Assembly: GCA_022829145.1 (NCBI GenBank)
Contig: CM040745.1
Location: 19,343,906 to 19,407,905 of the forward strand
From: Albula goreensis
Lineage: Eukaryota; Chordata; Actinopteri; Albuliformes; Albulidae
Reading direction: 5' to 3'
DNA length: 64,000 nt
The position numbers were made by a program, and so were the translations under genes. The notes under the pieces are model-generated. The model ran no database searches, was not told the origin of the DNA, and saw nothing but the letters and a program-made list of their open reading frames with translations. This document shows positions 26,721-41,032 of the stretch, piece after piece (position 1 is the first letter of the stretch; each line of letters begins with the position of its first letter).

Positions 26721-28559
26721 TGTTTTCCCCAGAGCTTCTCAGCATTGCAAGAAATACGTGCCAAGTCGAATTAAAGTAAAAAGTTTGTGACTGATAAACT
26801 TGGTTTGAATGTTCCCCTGGGACTTTATTATTGCAAGATTAAGTAGTTTAATTCTGCAAAATGGATATGAATAAGTTTGGAATATGAATGCTGTGAATAT
26901 TTTCCTTAAAAAGGGAAACTGTTCATTTTGAATGTTTTAAACATTTTAGTTAATGAATTGGATGATTTTGTACAGTCTCATGCACTCTCAAAACACTTCA
27001 GTGAAAATGGCAGAATGCGTGAATAATTTTGCTTCACTTTGGAAATGAAAAGATCATGTTTAGTGTTTATCATTTAAATATGCTGAGCGCCATAATGCTG
27101 ATGGTATTTTGAAAAGCTGAATTGAAGCACACTGAACATTGACTTAATTATGAATTGGTTGTTAAGATTCTGAACATTATTGTTAAAAATAAAGAGAAAG
27201 AATTTACTGAACACTTGACTAAGGTATTTATGAATCTGTTTTTATAATATCTCCTTGACACTGGTATGTAGTGGGTCAAGACAAATAGCATTTGATAGGC
27301 TATGTCAATAGTGCTAGTATGAATTCAGATATATCATATAATCACGTAACTGCATTTTTAAATAAGCTGCTTCTGCCTCAGCATCATGTTTTGTCAGAAG
27401 CTGAGGACCCAAACAGGGCTTGCAACAACAAATATTGCCATTCAACAGTGGAACGATTGTGTGCTTTTTTTCTGTAATTGTACAAACATCACCAGAACAT
27501 AATCAAGCATTTCTGTGCAGTAATGGTACTGATTTCATCATCAGGAGGCATTTGTCATTCATAGCTTCTACTTCCACAATCAGCCAGACGTACATTTACC
27601 TGCTCATAGTAAGCTTTCTGAGCATCCATCATCAAAGTGACTAAACACTCACTGTATATTTTCAGGGACTTTCTTGTCATTGGTGGATAAGCCTTGTAGG
27701 AGGGGAAAGCCCTGACTCACTGAGGCATTATTTTTCAACCTTTCATGCTTAGTGGTGAAATGAGAAAGCATTCTCTCATTAAAGCTTCTGAAACTCCACC
27801 AGCCAGTAGTTGTGCACTGTGTCCATCATCACATTTGAAATATGTTTTTACAAAAAATGAAACTAATTGATGACTTAAAATATGTTTATTCCAAGGCAAG
27901 ATGTCATATGATTGTCAAGTTACATTTTGTGAGCCCCGTCTGTTTTCATACCAAACAGATCAAAAATGATCAGAACTATATAAAAAAGATAAAATGTTTG
28001 GCCCGAATAGAAAAAAAAAATAGCCATTGTTCATCTATTTATTCTCCAAAGCAAGGAAGCTAGTTACATAAGAATGAAGCATGCTGTACTAATTGTCTGA
28101 GTGTTCTGTAGATCTTCGAAAAGTTTCTGAGAAGAGAACGTTTAAAAGCCATAGACTAAGAGGGATGTCAGATGAGCTCACAAATACCCACGGAATGCAT
28201 GTATTTTTTAACTAATGAACACCTGCTACGAGGGTACAACTAGAGAAAGGTCTGTACTATGAGAGCCATGACCTAGAAACCAATTATCTAGCAACAATTG
28301 CTGAAGATAGTGTACCCCTTCCAGAGGAGGTTTTATTTAGGTAGGCTGCTTCCAAGAAACTGGGAAAAAGAGTAGACCTAAAAAGACACCCTCCCACGTG
28401 CTCTCTACTCTGCTCTGCTAGCTTGCAAGTTGCACGCGTACCTACTTGTTTGACTCTGTTCCCTATCATTGTTACTGAAAGCAATAGCAGCTGCTGGAAA
28501 GACAGCGAGTGATAATTATCGCTGCTTATAGAATGGAAATCCAGCTGTATCATCTTAAC

Positions 28560-28790
28560 ATGAGGCCTTGTTTACAGATTCCTCTCTGCAACTTTGCTGT
28601 GTTTACCTCAGTTTGCTTTCTGTGCAAATCAGTTGTTTTGTTTGTCTTTGGGCCTGTTTGATTCGCGGCCCGTTTTGATGTGATTTTTGGGGGCGAACCA
28701 CATGTTGTCTGTGAAAACATGAAGATTGATGCACCATCTTAAGCCACATGGCATTTCTGGGCTTCCGTCACACTAGTATGGCAATATGTA
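28560..28790. promoter_or_regulatory. Candidate conserved non-coding element
   Basis: A mixed-composition island with TGTTTAC forkhead-type, TGCAAAT octamer-like and CCACATG motifs and no coding frame. The call rests on texture only. Confidence 0.2.
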
Positions 28791-31700
28791 AACGGGGCTG
28801 CCAAGTTTGGGACAGCTTAGGTTATACTTAGCCTCAGATGAATATAGGTCAGAGGCTGTTGGCCTCTCTATGGAATATGTAATTCTGTTGTGTAGTGAAA
28901 GCATGCATGGAACATATCATTTTTTCAGTGGTCAGAACCTTTTTTTTTCTTGACATTTGAAATGGTTGTTATAGTCAGTGATGGAGAAGTGTTATGTAAA
29001 TGTTGTAAGCTAAACTAAAACATACTCTTTATTGGATGAAAGAAAACAAAGTTCAAATTGATTTAAAATTAATAGTAAATCAAATGTAATAGTAGCTATA
29101 GTAACTTAATTGTAATTAGAAATGAGTGTACTTGTGTTTTTCATATTGAAGTAACTACTAATTACCAGTGTGTTCAATATGGTCCTGTATCAGTAAATAC
29201 CTTGTGAGCTTCACAAAGTTTATTTACATGGCAGAGCTTCTGAAAATGCATATGACCAATGCACAACAATTCATAACCTGGTGTAATGAGCAAAACCTGG
29301 ACAGTAGAAGAAACCAATTCATCTTTTATGCATTTCTCTACATCTGGATAGGGTTCTCCTTGGAAATTGCCAAAGGGAGCCTTAAAACTGCAGTGACTAT
29401 TACAAACTGTCCATTATGGTATTGAGAGTCAGGGAGGCATTTGGTCTAATTATTTGGTCTCTGTCTGGAAATATAAATGCAAAACCATTTCACGGGAGCA
29501 GGTGTGCCCTGTGATGCATTGTTGACATTGACATTGTTTCTACATTGGCATTATGTTGCTTATCGAACATGCTGTATTCACATGTTGCTTGTAATATTCT
29601 GTATGTTTCATTCTATTACATAAAAAACAAGTTGATGACAATGATTGATTGTCAATGGGTGTTTTTGTGCCTTTTCCTCTCCGTTGTCATATTTTATCTG
29701 AGAACAGGAAATTGTGGTAACTTGTGGAGTTCACTGAAATAATCAGAAAAGAATGAAGCAGTTACAGTTTTGTTTGTGCTACCTTGCCACCTGGTGTAAA
29801 TTCCTACCGTCTGTATACCTGTCAAATTATTGATTTCAAATGTAAAAATGTTGTTATAATTTTTATTTGGATTTTGACATTGATAATTTGGTATGCAAAC
29901 ATTCTTTTTGAATCTTGCTTTTGCATTGTACATGTTTCATATTGAGTAACTTTTTCATGCATTGTTAGAAGGATTTTACATTTCACTCATTTCTTTGTTG
30001 ACAAATGTTCTCAGAGACTAGCAAATGCACACAATATTACTGTGTTGTCAAAGTTTGGTAAACACTGTGTGAAATACATTTTCCATTTGCTTGGATGCCT
30101 AATTCGTATTAACTCAAAATGTAATGACTTGACCTAAGCATACTTCATTCATAAAAGCTTATGAAAAAAGCAGAGGTTGTCAACAAAAATGGAAAGTGAA
30201 GGTTTTGGGGGATTTACATGAAGTATGTAAGACATGGTGTGAATGCTTTATGTGGATGTTATGAATATGGGTCATTCTGTCAGATAACAACCAATGCCCC
30301 ATGTCACCACCTCTGATGTTCTAGTTTTTATGTGGCTTTCTTATGGCTTTAATATAGCAGTAATTGCACAAATAATTCCAGTAAATGGGAGGTGGATGTG
30401 CGGGGTTTGGGTTTTGATTGCTTTCTCACATATGATTGACCTTTTTTTTTCTTTTGTTTTGATTTGCAGTTTTTTCTTCCTCCTTTTAACTGACATCAGA
30501 GCTGATCCATTTTTGAGCAGACTCGTTAACATTAGCCAGCTAGCTAAATTGCCAAGCTAATCACAGCTAAAGAGTGGTGGAACATTTGATGTCATGTGAA
30601 TCTCTCTTTTTTAACAATTGCTGCAACATACAACTGAATGTGTAATGTATCCTCAGTGTGATCCATAATATCCAGTCTTTTTATGATTATCTGATTATCC
30701 ATTTTCCTTCTCTTTGCAAAAGTTAATTACAATCATTGAAATGCTTGAAAAAAATGCTTATAATGTTCAGGAATATTGGTAAGAATTGATAAAATAATAG
30801 TTGGGGATAACACATAACATGATAGGCAGATCTGTAATTCCACATTGTTTGCAATGATTTAGGTGTTGTTGTTTGGTGGGTACACCTTTATGGACCTTTT
30901 GATTTGGAAAGATATGTTCCTTATTCCTCCTCTCAGAGTGAATAGCATGGCTGCTCTGAAATTAAACATAAGTCCCAGGGCAGAATGTACCTTGTGCTGT
31001 GACAATGATGTCACACCCCTCTCTGTATAAACCAAACCATAGTGGTGGTCTGTTCAGGAGAATAGTGTTTACATATTTCAGAATGAATGGAAAATCTTGT
31101 TAGTCCAGTGAGAAGGGAGTGATTTGCAAAATATGTATTTGTTTTAATTGGATTATGTTTTCACAATTTATGCAAAATTGTGAAAAAATACATTGATATT
31201 TAAAGCAGGTAATCCATGTATTAAGATGAACAATATGTTTATTTAGAAAATTATGGATACAACATTTGACTGCTGGAAATCCTGTCTGAAAAACTACACT
31301 TGGAAAGACAGAATAAGTGTAACTTTTCTCCCTCTAAAACCCAGATTTCTTTTTCAAATGATACTAAATTATATATATTTAAACCATGCCTCCTGGCAAT
31401 GGCATGCTCTGAAATGTCTTTAATAAGGAATGGAGTGTTAATGGTTCATATAGCTCTAGTTTTAAATTAGAAATAACCAAGCACAGCTCTTGACTTATAG
31501 AAAAGGTTAAAATTAAGTACAATGAATTAATCTCAATTTCCTTCTGGATTGTGTATGAATCTGTGAGCTGTTAAAAAACAGATGATCAAAGTTGTAATCT
31601 ATAGGAACTCCACTCACATTCCATGTGAATGTCATGCATTAAGAGGTTTATGAGAATAAATGCATTGCTTCTAGTGCCCAGGTCTAAGCTCTAAGACTTC

Positions 31701-34700
31701 TGGCAATGCACACAACCAGAGTGCTCTGCGAAGTCTCTTGGGAGTGTACTACAGAACATGGGTGGATTATTAACATGAAGTCCTCTGCCCCTTCCCCCAC
31801 CACTATCTTGTTATTTTAATGATTTGGGGTCATGAATTTTGGGGTCCTTTTACACATTTACACATAGGTTTAAAGAATGAGAACATCTTGTCATACATAA
31901 GAGTGTATAGACAGTACCTAGATGTGTATTTGATTTGTGATCACTGTCCTTAACTGTCTTTAGATCTTTTAACCATATAAAATAAATTGAACCCAAATGT
32001 ACTGTGATTATCTAAAGGGGCATGCTTATTTGTATATAAATGGAATGCCATATACTGTATCTGGCTAAATTTTGTTACAGTGAATTTTTGGACATATTTC
32101 TGCCTTTTTTTCAGGAATGACATCGCTCCTTTGGGGAGTGTCATTGTTATTGCTCAGTTTTTTTGGCTCAGCTCAAGGTTTTCTGCTTTTTCTAATTCAT
32201 TTGGAAACTATGCGACACTATAGCAAACACATATTCATATTACTGTTTTTTTATTGTATTTAATTTCAGATTCTAATAATAATATTTATCACTTTTGCAC
32301 AAAAAAGGTAATGCAAACTTGAAAACCAATTGGGCATAAGAATATCATGTTTATTTGTGTCTTTACATAACATAACATCCAGACAGAGAAGTCTTATGTT
32401 CTCAAAGAGTCTCAAAAGCTCAGTTTTGTTGTCAGTTTCAGTAATGTCTCTTTACCCCTAACGCCCAGTTAAGTGGCAGAGCCTAGCTTTGAAACTTTTT
32501 GGATCAAGAATAGTAATGGATATCAGCACTTTCAGTAAGACCAGTCTCATTGTCTCTGTAGAACTGAGAAATGCAGAATTATAAAACATCAGCTGCAGTA
32601 CTGTTTCAGACGGATAAGAATGGAGAACTTTGGCCTCCTGGACATAGCAGCTTCAGAAATAGTTCTTGATCCAGTGACAAGAATCCAGTCCTGATTGTGT
32701 CTGTGTCTGTGGCCTGTGACTGTGAGGGCCATGGGGCTGCCGCATTGCTGAGGGAAGCAAGGTTTCAGCCATCAGAGTATCCTATGCCACTCTGTGCGAT
32801 TACACATACTCTGGTGAATTCGGCCCAGGCAGTGTCTCTGTTCAAGCTGCATATGTTGCGCAGTCCAGCAGTATAATAACTGCACAGCTCCCCTTGTGGA
32901 ATGCTGATCTGCTAGTTGTGTGCTTCTGAGGACACACAAGCTATTCGGTATAACTGAATCATGACAGAATGATACAACCAGCAACTCCAAAATCAGAAAA
33001 AAGGTAAAAGCGGCTACAGTTAGTTGTTAAACAATAACACTTTGCAAGCTATAAAGAAACGTACATTTAATAATGCTGAACTTCCACAAAGTATTTTTCT
33101 TGGCACTACATTGAATTCCATTCATTCAACATTTTTTCAAAAGCCACATTTTAATCTGATTAAAACCAAGGAAGCTGATAGGTATCAGCTTGAATCGCAC
33201 ATTCTTTATCTGCTTCTTATTTAGTGGAAGTGCAATTGTTACTGATTTAGAATAATTTCCAAAGCCTTTCTTTTGAATAGTCACAGGTGTGGAATTGCTG
33301 CTTGAGGGAGGCACTTGCTAATTAGCTGCAAAAGAATCAGGAACAGGCAGTGTGGAGCAGAAATGTGCATCCAGTATCACCAAGCCAACTAATTGTGCCT
33401 TTTCACACCTTTTAATAAAGATATGCTTTCCAGGTCTTAGAACATAGATCAATTTTGTGATAATTGTTTGTTTTGCCACACTGAAGTTTTGGCTGCTTCA
33501 AAATGCCTTTTCCATCTTATAAAATCCCCACATGAAGCATTACCTGGTGAGTACTGAGTTCCTAGAAGGGATATGGAAGCTGTGAAATATATTTCACTGG
33601 CAAAAATAGTCAGACGGGTCATTAAGGCAAAATTCAGTACAATAACTTCTGTAGAAAGGAAAACCAGCAAACGGTGTACCAAATGTTTATTTTAATTATT
33701 TGTTTTTCCATTCCTGCAGAAGAAACTAAGTCATTTCTTCCTTTGTTCTCTTCACTAAAAAGAGTTGAGTAACTGCTACAGTTTGTCCTTCTTAACCTTA
33801 ACTACACAGGATGTCCCTGAGACGCTTCTTGGCAGGAAAAGGTAAAAATAGAGAACTTTCATCTGGTTTGAGTAAGAACTCTTTATTACTTGGGGGGTGG
33901 TTTCTTTTGTACGTGGTGCTTGGCTTTTTTGATTGAAGCTCAAACGGGCCAGGAAATGCAAATAATCCTCATTCCAAGGATGTACAGTGACGTGATTGTG
34001 TGGCGGTACGCATGGCTCGTGGGCTCACCACATTAAAGGGACCCGCTCAGCAACAGATGAGCAGAGGCTGGGTTAAGTTAGGGAGATGCTGGGCTTCAAA
34101 GCCTGTAGGTTCGCCTTCTGCAATGCAAGTGGAGAGATGTGTGTTTTATTAATGGCATTCATCATCTCTCTTTTTGGGTTTTAGCTTTATTCTTGAATGG
34201 CCATATCTCAGAGGGAATGAGGAGTGTGAAACCCATTGTAAGCTAAAGCACAATAGATTAAAGTTTGAGTACCTGGGAAACATGGTTTAGTGGATGAAAA
34301 GGCAGCAGTAGTATTATTCTTCTCTAATGGTTCTGAATTAGAGGTTTTAGTGTGGGAGGGAATTAAAACATATGCCTTTTTGTAAATCACTGTTCTCTGA
34401 GTGACATGCTAGGGATAATATTGTCTCTCTGGAGTCTGGCATTACATCTAATCGCTGTTAGGTTGAATCATGTATCATCAGTAATCTCGGTCCCTCCATT
34501 GGTGTTGTAATGCCTTTTAATTAAACCATGCTTCTATTTTGTATCATTGTCTGTGCGCACATGCATTTGGACATTCAGATAACTATCTGACCTTGTCATA
34601 ACTTGGTAATAAGAACCAGATTGAAGTTCCCAACCCTTGTTTGTGAGATATACAGATAAAACACAGGGGACGACACTATGTGTGGAAATTCAGGATTTTC

Positions 34701-35059
34701 ATCAGAACACAGATAATGTGTAAATAATAAAAAGAGACAATCTTAAATAGTTGTATTATGCAAACCATTTGAATTTATGATTGAATTAAAACCATCTCTT
34801 CCAGAACCTCAACATAAATCTTCTCTGTTAGCTACAGCTGAAATATATCCACTAATCAATTCAAGCACACAAATTACAGGGTGTGATATGCATAGTTTTT
34901 TACAGTCTTATACAAAATTGTAGCTTCTCCAAAATATCTCCCAAAAATTACAAAGTAAATATCTCAAAAGGTGTTTATTATTGCGGATGTGAAATCAATA
35001 TATTGAAAAGGTCTAAATATTATGGTTATGCATACTCTAACTGGCATTTCAGAACAATG

Positions 35060-35290
35060 AAACAGTGTTCTTTTGTGTAATACTGGCCTTTGTCTGTGCT
35101 GATTCAGACGTGTTCCAAAACATACTTGGATAGTACCTACAAAGCACAGAGGAACGTAAGTTTGTGGCTGGCGTACTGAGAGCTGTTCCAAAACTCAAGT
35201 ATGCAAAAAGTGAGTATGCATTGAAATTCCCTGGATGTGTTCTCACATACTTGGGAGAACTGAAAATTGTAGCATGCATTGAAGCATACC
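35060..35290. repeat. Possible non-autonomous DNA transposon fragment
   Basis: Short motifs recur: GTTCCAAAAC at 35112-35121 and 35185-35194, ACATACTTGG at 35120-35129 and 35245-35254, and the inverse form CTCAAGTATG at 35194-35203. This pattern of repeated AGTATGC/GCATACT and TTCCAAAA motifs is seen in fish hAT-like MITEs. Termini and target-site duplication were not identified. Confidence 0.3.
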
Positions 35291-37684
35291 TTATCCATTC
35301 TTGTCATTCCTAGACAGCATTTGCTGTTTGATGCTACGTTTTTATACCCACACAGGTAAAATAGTGAAACTGGAATTAATTTACATAAGGTTCTTAATGT
35401 ATTTTAGAAGGGGGTACCTGATTGTGGCTATGATGTGATTGTAAACAAAACAGTTCTGAATGGGAAATGGCAGCTTTTTATCCCATTTCTTGGGATGAGT
35501 GAAAATAATGACAATCTTCATGGGGCAAAATAGGTAGCTGACAGCAAACAAAACACCTTTCTCTTTCTTTCTTGAGCCTTGCCATCATTCCAGAGATATG
35601 TAAGTTTCTATAATTAGCATAATATTTAATTGTCATATGCTGTGCACATACTGAATAACCTAACCAAAGGGCATCCCATATGACTTGAATCTGAAAATGA
35701 AGCTATGTCTGAAGTTTTTTTTTTTTTTTTTAATCCATCTATCAGTTCATCTACCTATCTGGATACATAGAGAGAAACTTATGCTGTCAGAGAAAATACA
35801 TTTTCATGTCTTTTCTCTGGTTCATTTTAAGAAGAACATTATTATAACTGTGAATAGAACATAAAAACACTCAATTATCATAGCATTATTGTTGCTTTTA
35901 TGTCTTCATTTTCATCCTGTGTGACACAGAAGTTCATCAGCATTTCAGAGGCCGATTAGCATATTATTATGATGTAAGTGGTGCCCATCATTTTCTTCCA
36001 CATTAAATATAGTATTTTTTGTTTTCTTTCTCTTCCTCAGAATTCTGATTTAACTGTAATAGCTGCCTTCAAAGCTGTCTTCCGATTGGCCTTTGAATAC
36101 AGCAAAACATGATTGGCTGTTTCCCAGTACACAATCCACCATAAATCCTTGTCAATCCAAATGCAGTACTTCATATTATGAAACTAACAAACAACAAATA
36201 CGCTACACAAAAGACCTTAATGAAAATGCAATAATTGACTCTGTAGAGGGACTTTATCATCAGTCCTGGCTTGATTCGAAAACATAATCTGCTTTGGCTG
36301 GTGTCTGGTCCTTTACTAGTGGGTACAAGTGTTAATAAACTCCCAACCTCTCAGCCATTAATGCTCATCTAATGTACTTGTAATGATAATGTTTGAAAGC
36401 AGAATGTTTTATCATTGTATTCCACAAGAGTTGACAAATCTTAAACCTTTCACAAGAAATAATTAGGATCTATTTAAAATGCTGAATACTGACCATAGTA
36501 TTAAGACAGAGCTAAGCCTGTTAACCATTGCAGTTGCAATTAAAGGATTTATTCCTCCTAGAGTTAACTAAGGGGTTATTACCTGACAATTGATTATGCC
36601 ATTTAGGGATTTCATTGTTTGTTACAAGCGCATAAAGTTGCAGACCTTCAATTATAAGTTAAAGAGAAATGGCATATTAATTTATGTTCATTTTTTTACT
36701 CATATTTTTCATTTAATGTTGTGTGTTTTCAACTTTTCTCCTTTCACTGGCAGCAAGCACCTTAGATTGTATGGCTTTCACATTAAACCTGGGCAGAGAC
36801 AAAGCTAAACTTAGTTTAACCTGCTTATTTCAATATTTTTTTGTCTTTTTTTTCTCTTTAATTTCTCTACATAGCTTAACATTGTAAATCAGGTCAACCT
36901 TTTTAAGATTTATGAAAAAATTAATGGTATGCTATTTTTATGCAGGAGACAGACTGTTAATTTGGTATGACCTTAGTCAAAGGCGATGAATCAACAAACT
37001 CCCCTACTTCCTGAGACAAACTCCTGGTCTCCTGTGCCGCTTTTACATCATTAAGATGGGGCGCCTGAGTGTCAGATTCCTTATCTTTACATCTCAGCAC
37101 AATGCCTTGCTGTATAAGCTTGAAATGTATTCAGGAGTAATCTATTTTACTTGCAGCATTGTAATTCATTTGTCATAAGTACTTTTTCCAGCATTAATGG
37201 GAGACTTTCTGATATAAACTTCTTTATATCCTTCTATTTATGCATTGTTTCAGATGTTAGTGTAGCACTGACAAAATGAGGAGTGGCCAGTGAAATAGCA
37301 TATGGTGCATCTGAGAAAAAGGTCATAACTGTAAGATAGCCTTGTTTTCTGCAGAAATGTACTATTATTGTTTAGCTTTTTTCTGAATGAAGAAACCATT
37401 TGTTCCTTCCTCATTCCTCTGCTTTCTTATGCCTCAGAGTGCTGAAAACCAGTGAGGTCCCTCTGTGATTTCGAGAAAAAAATAGACACAAAAAAGGACT
37501 CAGACTTTTTAGCAGTTCCCTTGACAAGATCAAAACTTTTAACCGTGGAGGCCCTGTTGCTCAGGCGTCCATTGAAGTGTCCCTACAGGGGATCTGTTTT
37601 GTGCTTTTTGAGGGGTTGGGGGGGTGAAGGTGAATGTTTTGAGCATGCTGACAGAACCTCAACACTGTTCCTTTGTTTCGTCAG

Positions 37685-37858
37685 GGTGCTTCTCATTGGG
37701 TCTGTCCTTAACCTGCCTGAACCCTGCTGCCCTGGCACCTGACCTCACCAGGTCAGAAAGAAAGCCCGTCACTTCCAGAAGTGGCAGCTACCTCATCCTG
37801 TCCGGAAGGCCAAGAGGCGGGAGAACATTCGGCAGGGATACAACCAGATTTCCTCACG
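37685..37858 (+). pseudogene. gtdc1: Decayed gtdc1 exon (frameshifts, in-frame stop, splice sites kept)
   Basis: Known GTDC1/QTMAN transfers mannose to queuosine in tRNA-Asp. This block begins after TTTCGTCAG (37684). It reads Val-Leu-Leu-Ile-Gly-Ser-Val-Leu-Asn-Leu, matching human Thr-Leu-Phe-Ala-Ser-Ser-Val-Leu-Asn-Leu. A one-base gain near 37720 moves the match to the next frame (Ala-Ala-Leu-Ala-Pro-Asp-Leu versus Ala-Ala-Leu-Arg-Pro-Asp-Leu). About two further bases gained near 37750 restore the first frame (His-Phe-Gln..Gln-Leu..Pro-Val-Arg-Lys and Gly-Tyr-Asn-Gln-Ile). The first frame has a TGA stop at 37740-37742. The donor CG|GTAAAG at 37858/37859 sits where the human match ends, and its phase fits the next exon. 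Homology is recognised by eye from the human protein; pseudogene status is inferred from the breaks. Confidence 0.75.
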
Positions 37859-40800
37859 GTAAAGATATCTGTCTCCCCTGCATGTTGCAAACCACCGATG
37901 CTTTGCCAAAAGTTAAAGTCTGTTATTAAACTTGATTTATGAAGAGTTAAACCAACCGTTTGTTCCTTTCTTAGTCAGGTTGAGGATGTAATGTTTGCTA
38001 AATGTATTATATTTGTGTCATATAAATCATATTTAATGGGAATGCATTGAGGGAATCCTCATAAATTGTGTGTGTATTGTATAAACAGCTGGTAGTTGTG
38101 CCAGACTTTACCTCTGTCCCTTTATAAAGGCCTGCAGACTGCAGGCAAGAAAATGAGTCCATCCATACGCAATGGTACAAGCCGCAATGAACTGAGCGTA
38201 TCAATGCACTGTATCAATTCAGACATACATTCGGTGAAAGCATGCCTGAATTGGACCATATCAGCAAGAGTTAGATTTTATCAGCCAGAATGAGGCCTAG
38301 CTGTATGGTTTTCTATGTATTTCACACATTGTAGAACAAACTTAGTAGTGCTGTCATGAACACCATGTTTTTTTTTTTTTCCAGCAGATGTGCTCCCTAA
38401 CAGTTTTATGTCAATTTTATTTAAAAAAAATGGTAGAAATGCACAGTTCCTTGGCTGAGCCAATATTCAAATGCATCTGTTTTGTATCAGGAAACAGAAT
38501 CTCATACACACATAGCGGAGGGTCACTCTGACATTAAAGAGGTGTACATACTGCCTGTGGGAGACAGGATGGCATTGTCACACAGATCTAGACCTGAGGA
38601 CACCACTAGTGCAGGTCTAATTCACATTTTTGCTTCAGTAGTGCAGTAAGAGGTTAGATAATACAAGGTCCTGTATGTATGCAACCATGCATGTGTTTCC
38701 AAATACTATTTATAACTTATTTGGAGGATGTGCATTTTTGTTGAAGATAGATGATTGTGTCCACAGAGAGGTAAAATGTATCTTTAATATTGATGATTAA
38801 CCTTATAATCACAGTGAAAAGATAATACACAAAAGAGAGCACTTCAAAGAATCATTTCCATGTAGTAAAGTTTCATCTAAAAAGTATCCCTCAAGTTGAA
38901 AATAATGTCAAATGATAACAAAACCTCATAAATCCTTTTTTTGAGATTTGCTAAAGAAAAAAAAAAAAAAACAGCACTGATATGGAAGTATGGAATCACA
39001 ACTGCATACTGCAACCAATGAGCTAATCTCTACTGAGCCTCTAATTGAAACTGCTTACAGTGGTCCAATTCCTTGATCTCAGACCAGACTTGGATGAAGC
39101 TGCCACCACCCATTTGTCTTTTTCTTATGGAGCCAATAATCTTCTCCTATAGGTGGTATTCAATAATATTAATTATGGTTATATCCCCTGCACCAGGAGC
39201 AGGAGAGACCATATAGGGGAGTGTATGTTAACACTTTTTCTAAGAGGCTACAACCACTGGCATGGTCAGGATGCAATGCCAGACTGTGGGTTGTGTCACT
39301 GCTGTGAACCTCAGTACTTTAGAAGTGCAAACCACTCAATCCTGTGGGATTTATATAATTTTGTATGTGTTTTATTTTAATCTCTAAACACTATGTTTAT
39401 ATTCTTTATTTGAAGTGGGTAACTATCTGAAATATGCTGAACATCAATATTTTACTCAATGATTCTTGATCCGTGTTTAACACATTTGTTATTAGTTTTC
39501 AGTTAGTATTTACATAGATTGCATGAAGTGAAAATGTTTTCATGTCTACTTTCTTATACAATATGACAGCATGAGGATTGTTTCCTCTTATATGTCAATG
39601 GAGGAAAGCATTCATATTGTATTCAATGACAAATGACAGTGAAGATGTAAGACAAATGAAACTGCATAAACAAGCAAGACACAGCCACTATCATCTAGAT
39701 ACATCATGAACACAATGAACCATTAAAAGTAACAAAAGTGTTTCACACCCTCAACTCTGTGTTTATAATATGCAGTACATGAAGTCACTTGCCAATAAAA
39801 AATACATAGTAGTTGGTGCCTCTAAGCATGACTGTGGATGCAGATACATGCAGGCTTTCATTGAATAGTCATGAGAGGAAGACCAATTTCTACCACAGGA
39901 AAATTGAGACTGAACAAAAGAACCTACAGTATGGTTACTTTAATCATTACAAAGAGGCAGCTGAAGGTAGAAGACTTACATTGATACAACACCTTATCAA
40001 TGGATTTCTCTTGAGTCCTATGATTACAAACATAATTTTTATTTGTAATCAGATTGGTTTACAATGGTGGTTCTTCCTCTTTTGATATCCTACGAAGAAC
40101 AACAATAAATCAATATCATCACCTTGGATTAAAAACTATGTCTTGTTAATATGTATCATCATGCAGGATGCAAAGTGTGTGCTTTATAAAATAATGCATA
40201 TTGGCATAATCATTCATAACAACTTTCATTCAGAATTGCCACTTCATTTTGAGAAGGAGAAAGTGTCACTAGTTATTGTGCAGCGTTGTCAGAAAAGCAT
40301 AGATGCACCGTTGCAGGGAATGGGATCTTCCCCTGCTCCGTAACCCCTGCTGTTTGGATCCTCACCATTTAATCGAACCGGCATTAGTTTGGAAAGTGTG
40401 GCTTATAGTTTGCTTACCTCTGAATCTTAGCCAGGGACTTCATTTTGTGTTGATCTGAATTTACCAAGGGACTCAGCAAATTGAAGGATCAAAAGGATAG
40501 ATGAGAAATAGCTTTCATGACTTTTTACCTTGCTATTCATTTTTGTAGTAAGTAATCCAATTCAAAACTTGAAATACCGTCACACCTGTCTAAAAGCAAG
40601 TGACACACCAGAGTGGGAAGAGAGAAGAGACACAAAATATGGTCTGTGAGGCTCTGCTAATTATGTACAGCAATCACAAAACTTTGTCTATGTTTTAATT
40701 AGCACTCTCTCTGTATCCAAACTCCTCTGTAGTATGATTAAAAAATGGAATTGAAGAAATTACTTACATCATAAAGGCTTTGGAAATGTTCCATGAGTAA

Positions 40801-41032
40801 ATCTATTTTTAATGACAGTCTCCCTAAACACACTTCATGCCATATTTCACATTATGTGTTATTGAAAATGTAATACGGCTTTGCTGTAAATACTGGTGTA
40901 TGCCTGTGTTAAGCACAAAACAGTATCTGCTCTTTCAGATGCATTATGTACCATGTTTTGCAATTTGCATTCCAGATTTACTAAAGAAACACATGATTAT
41001 TTCTTTTTCTTTCTTTCTTTTTTTTTACCCAG
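37859..41032 (+). other. Former gtdc1 intron (AT-rich)
   Basis: This stretch separates the two clearest gtdc1-like exons. It has a GTAAAG start and a pyrimidine-rich end (TTTTTTTTACCCAG). It contains short A and T homopolymers (about 38369-38380 and 38959-38972) and no recognisable gene. Confidence 0.6.

Larger units (their letters stand above)
25328..37684 (+). other. AT-rich DNA between gtdc1-like remnants
   Basis: There are no recognisable coding exons. The stretch contains candidate conserved non-coding islands (about 26370-26720 and 28560-28780), a transposon-like repeat (about 35060-35290) and many short AT-rich chance frames. If the remnants are gtdc1, this is a former intron. Confidence 0.5.
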
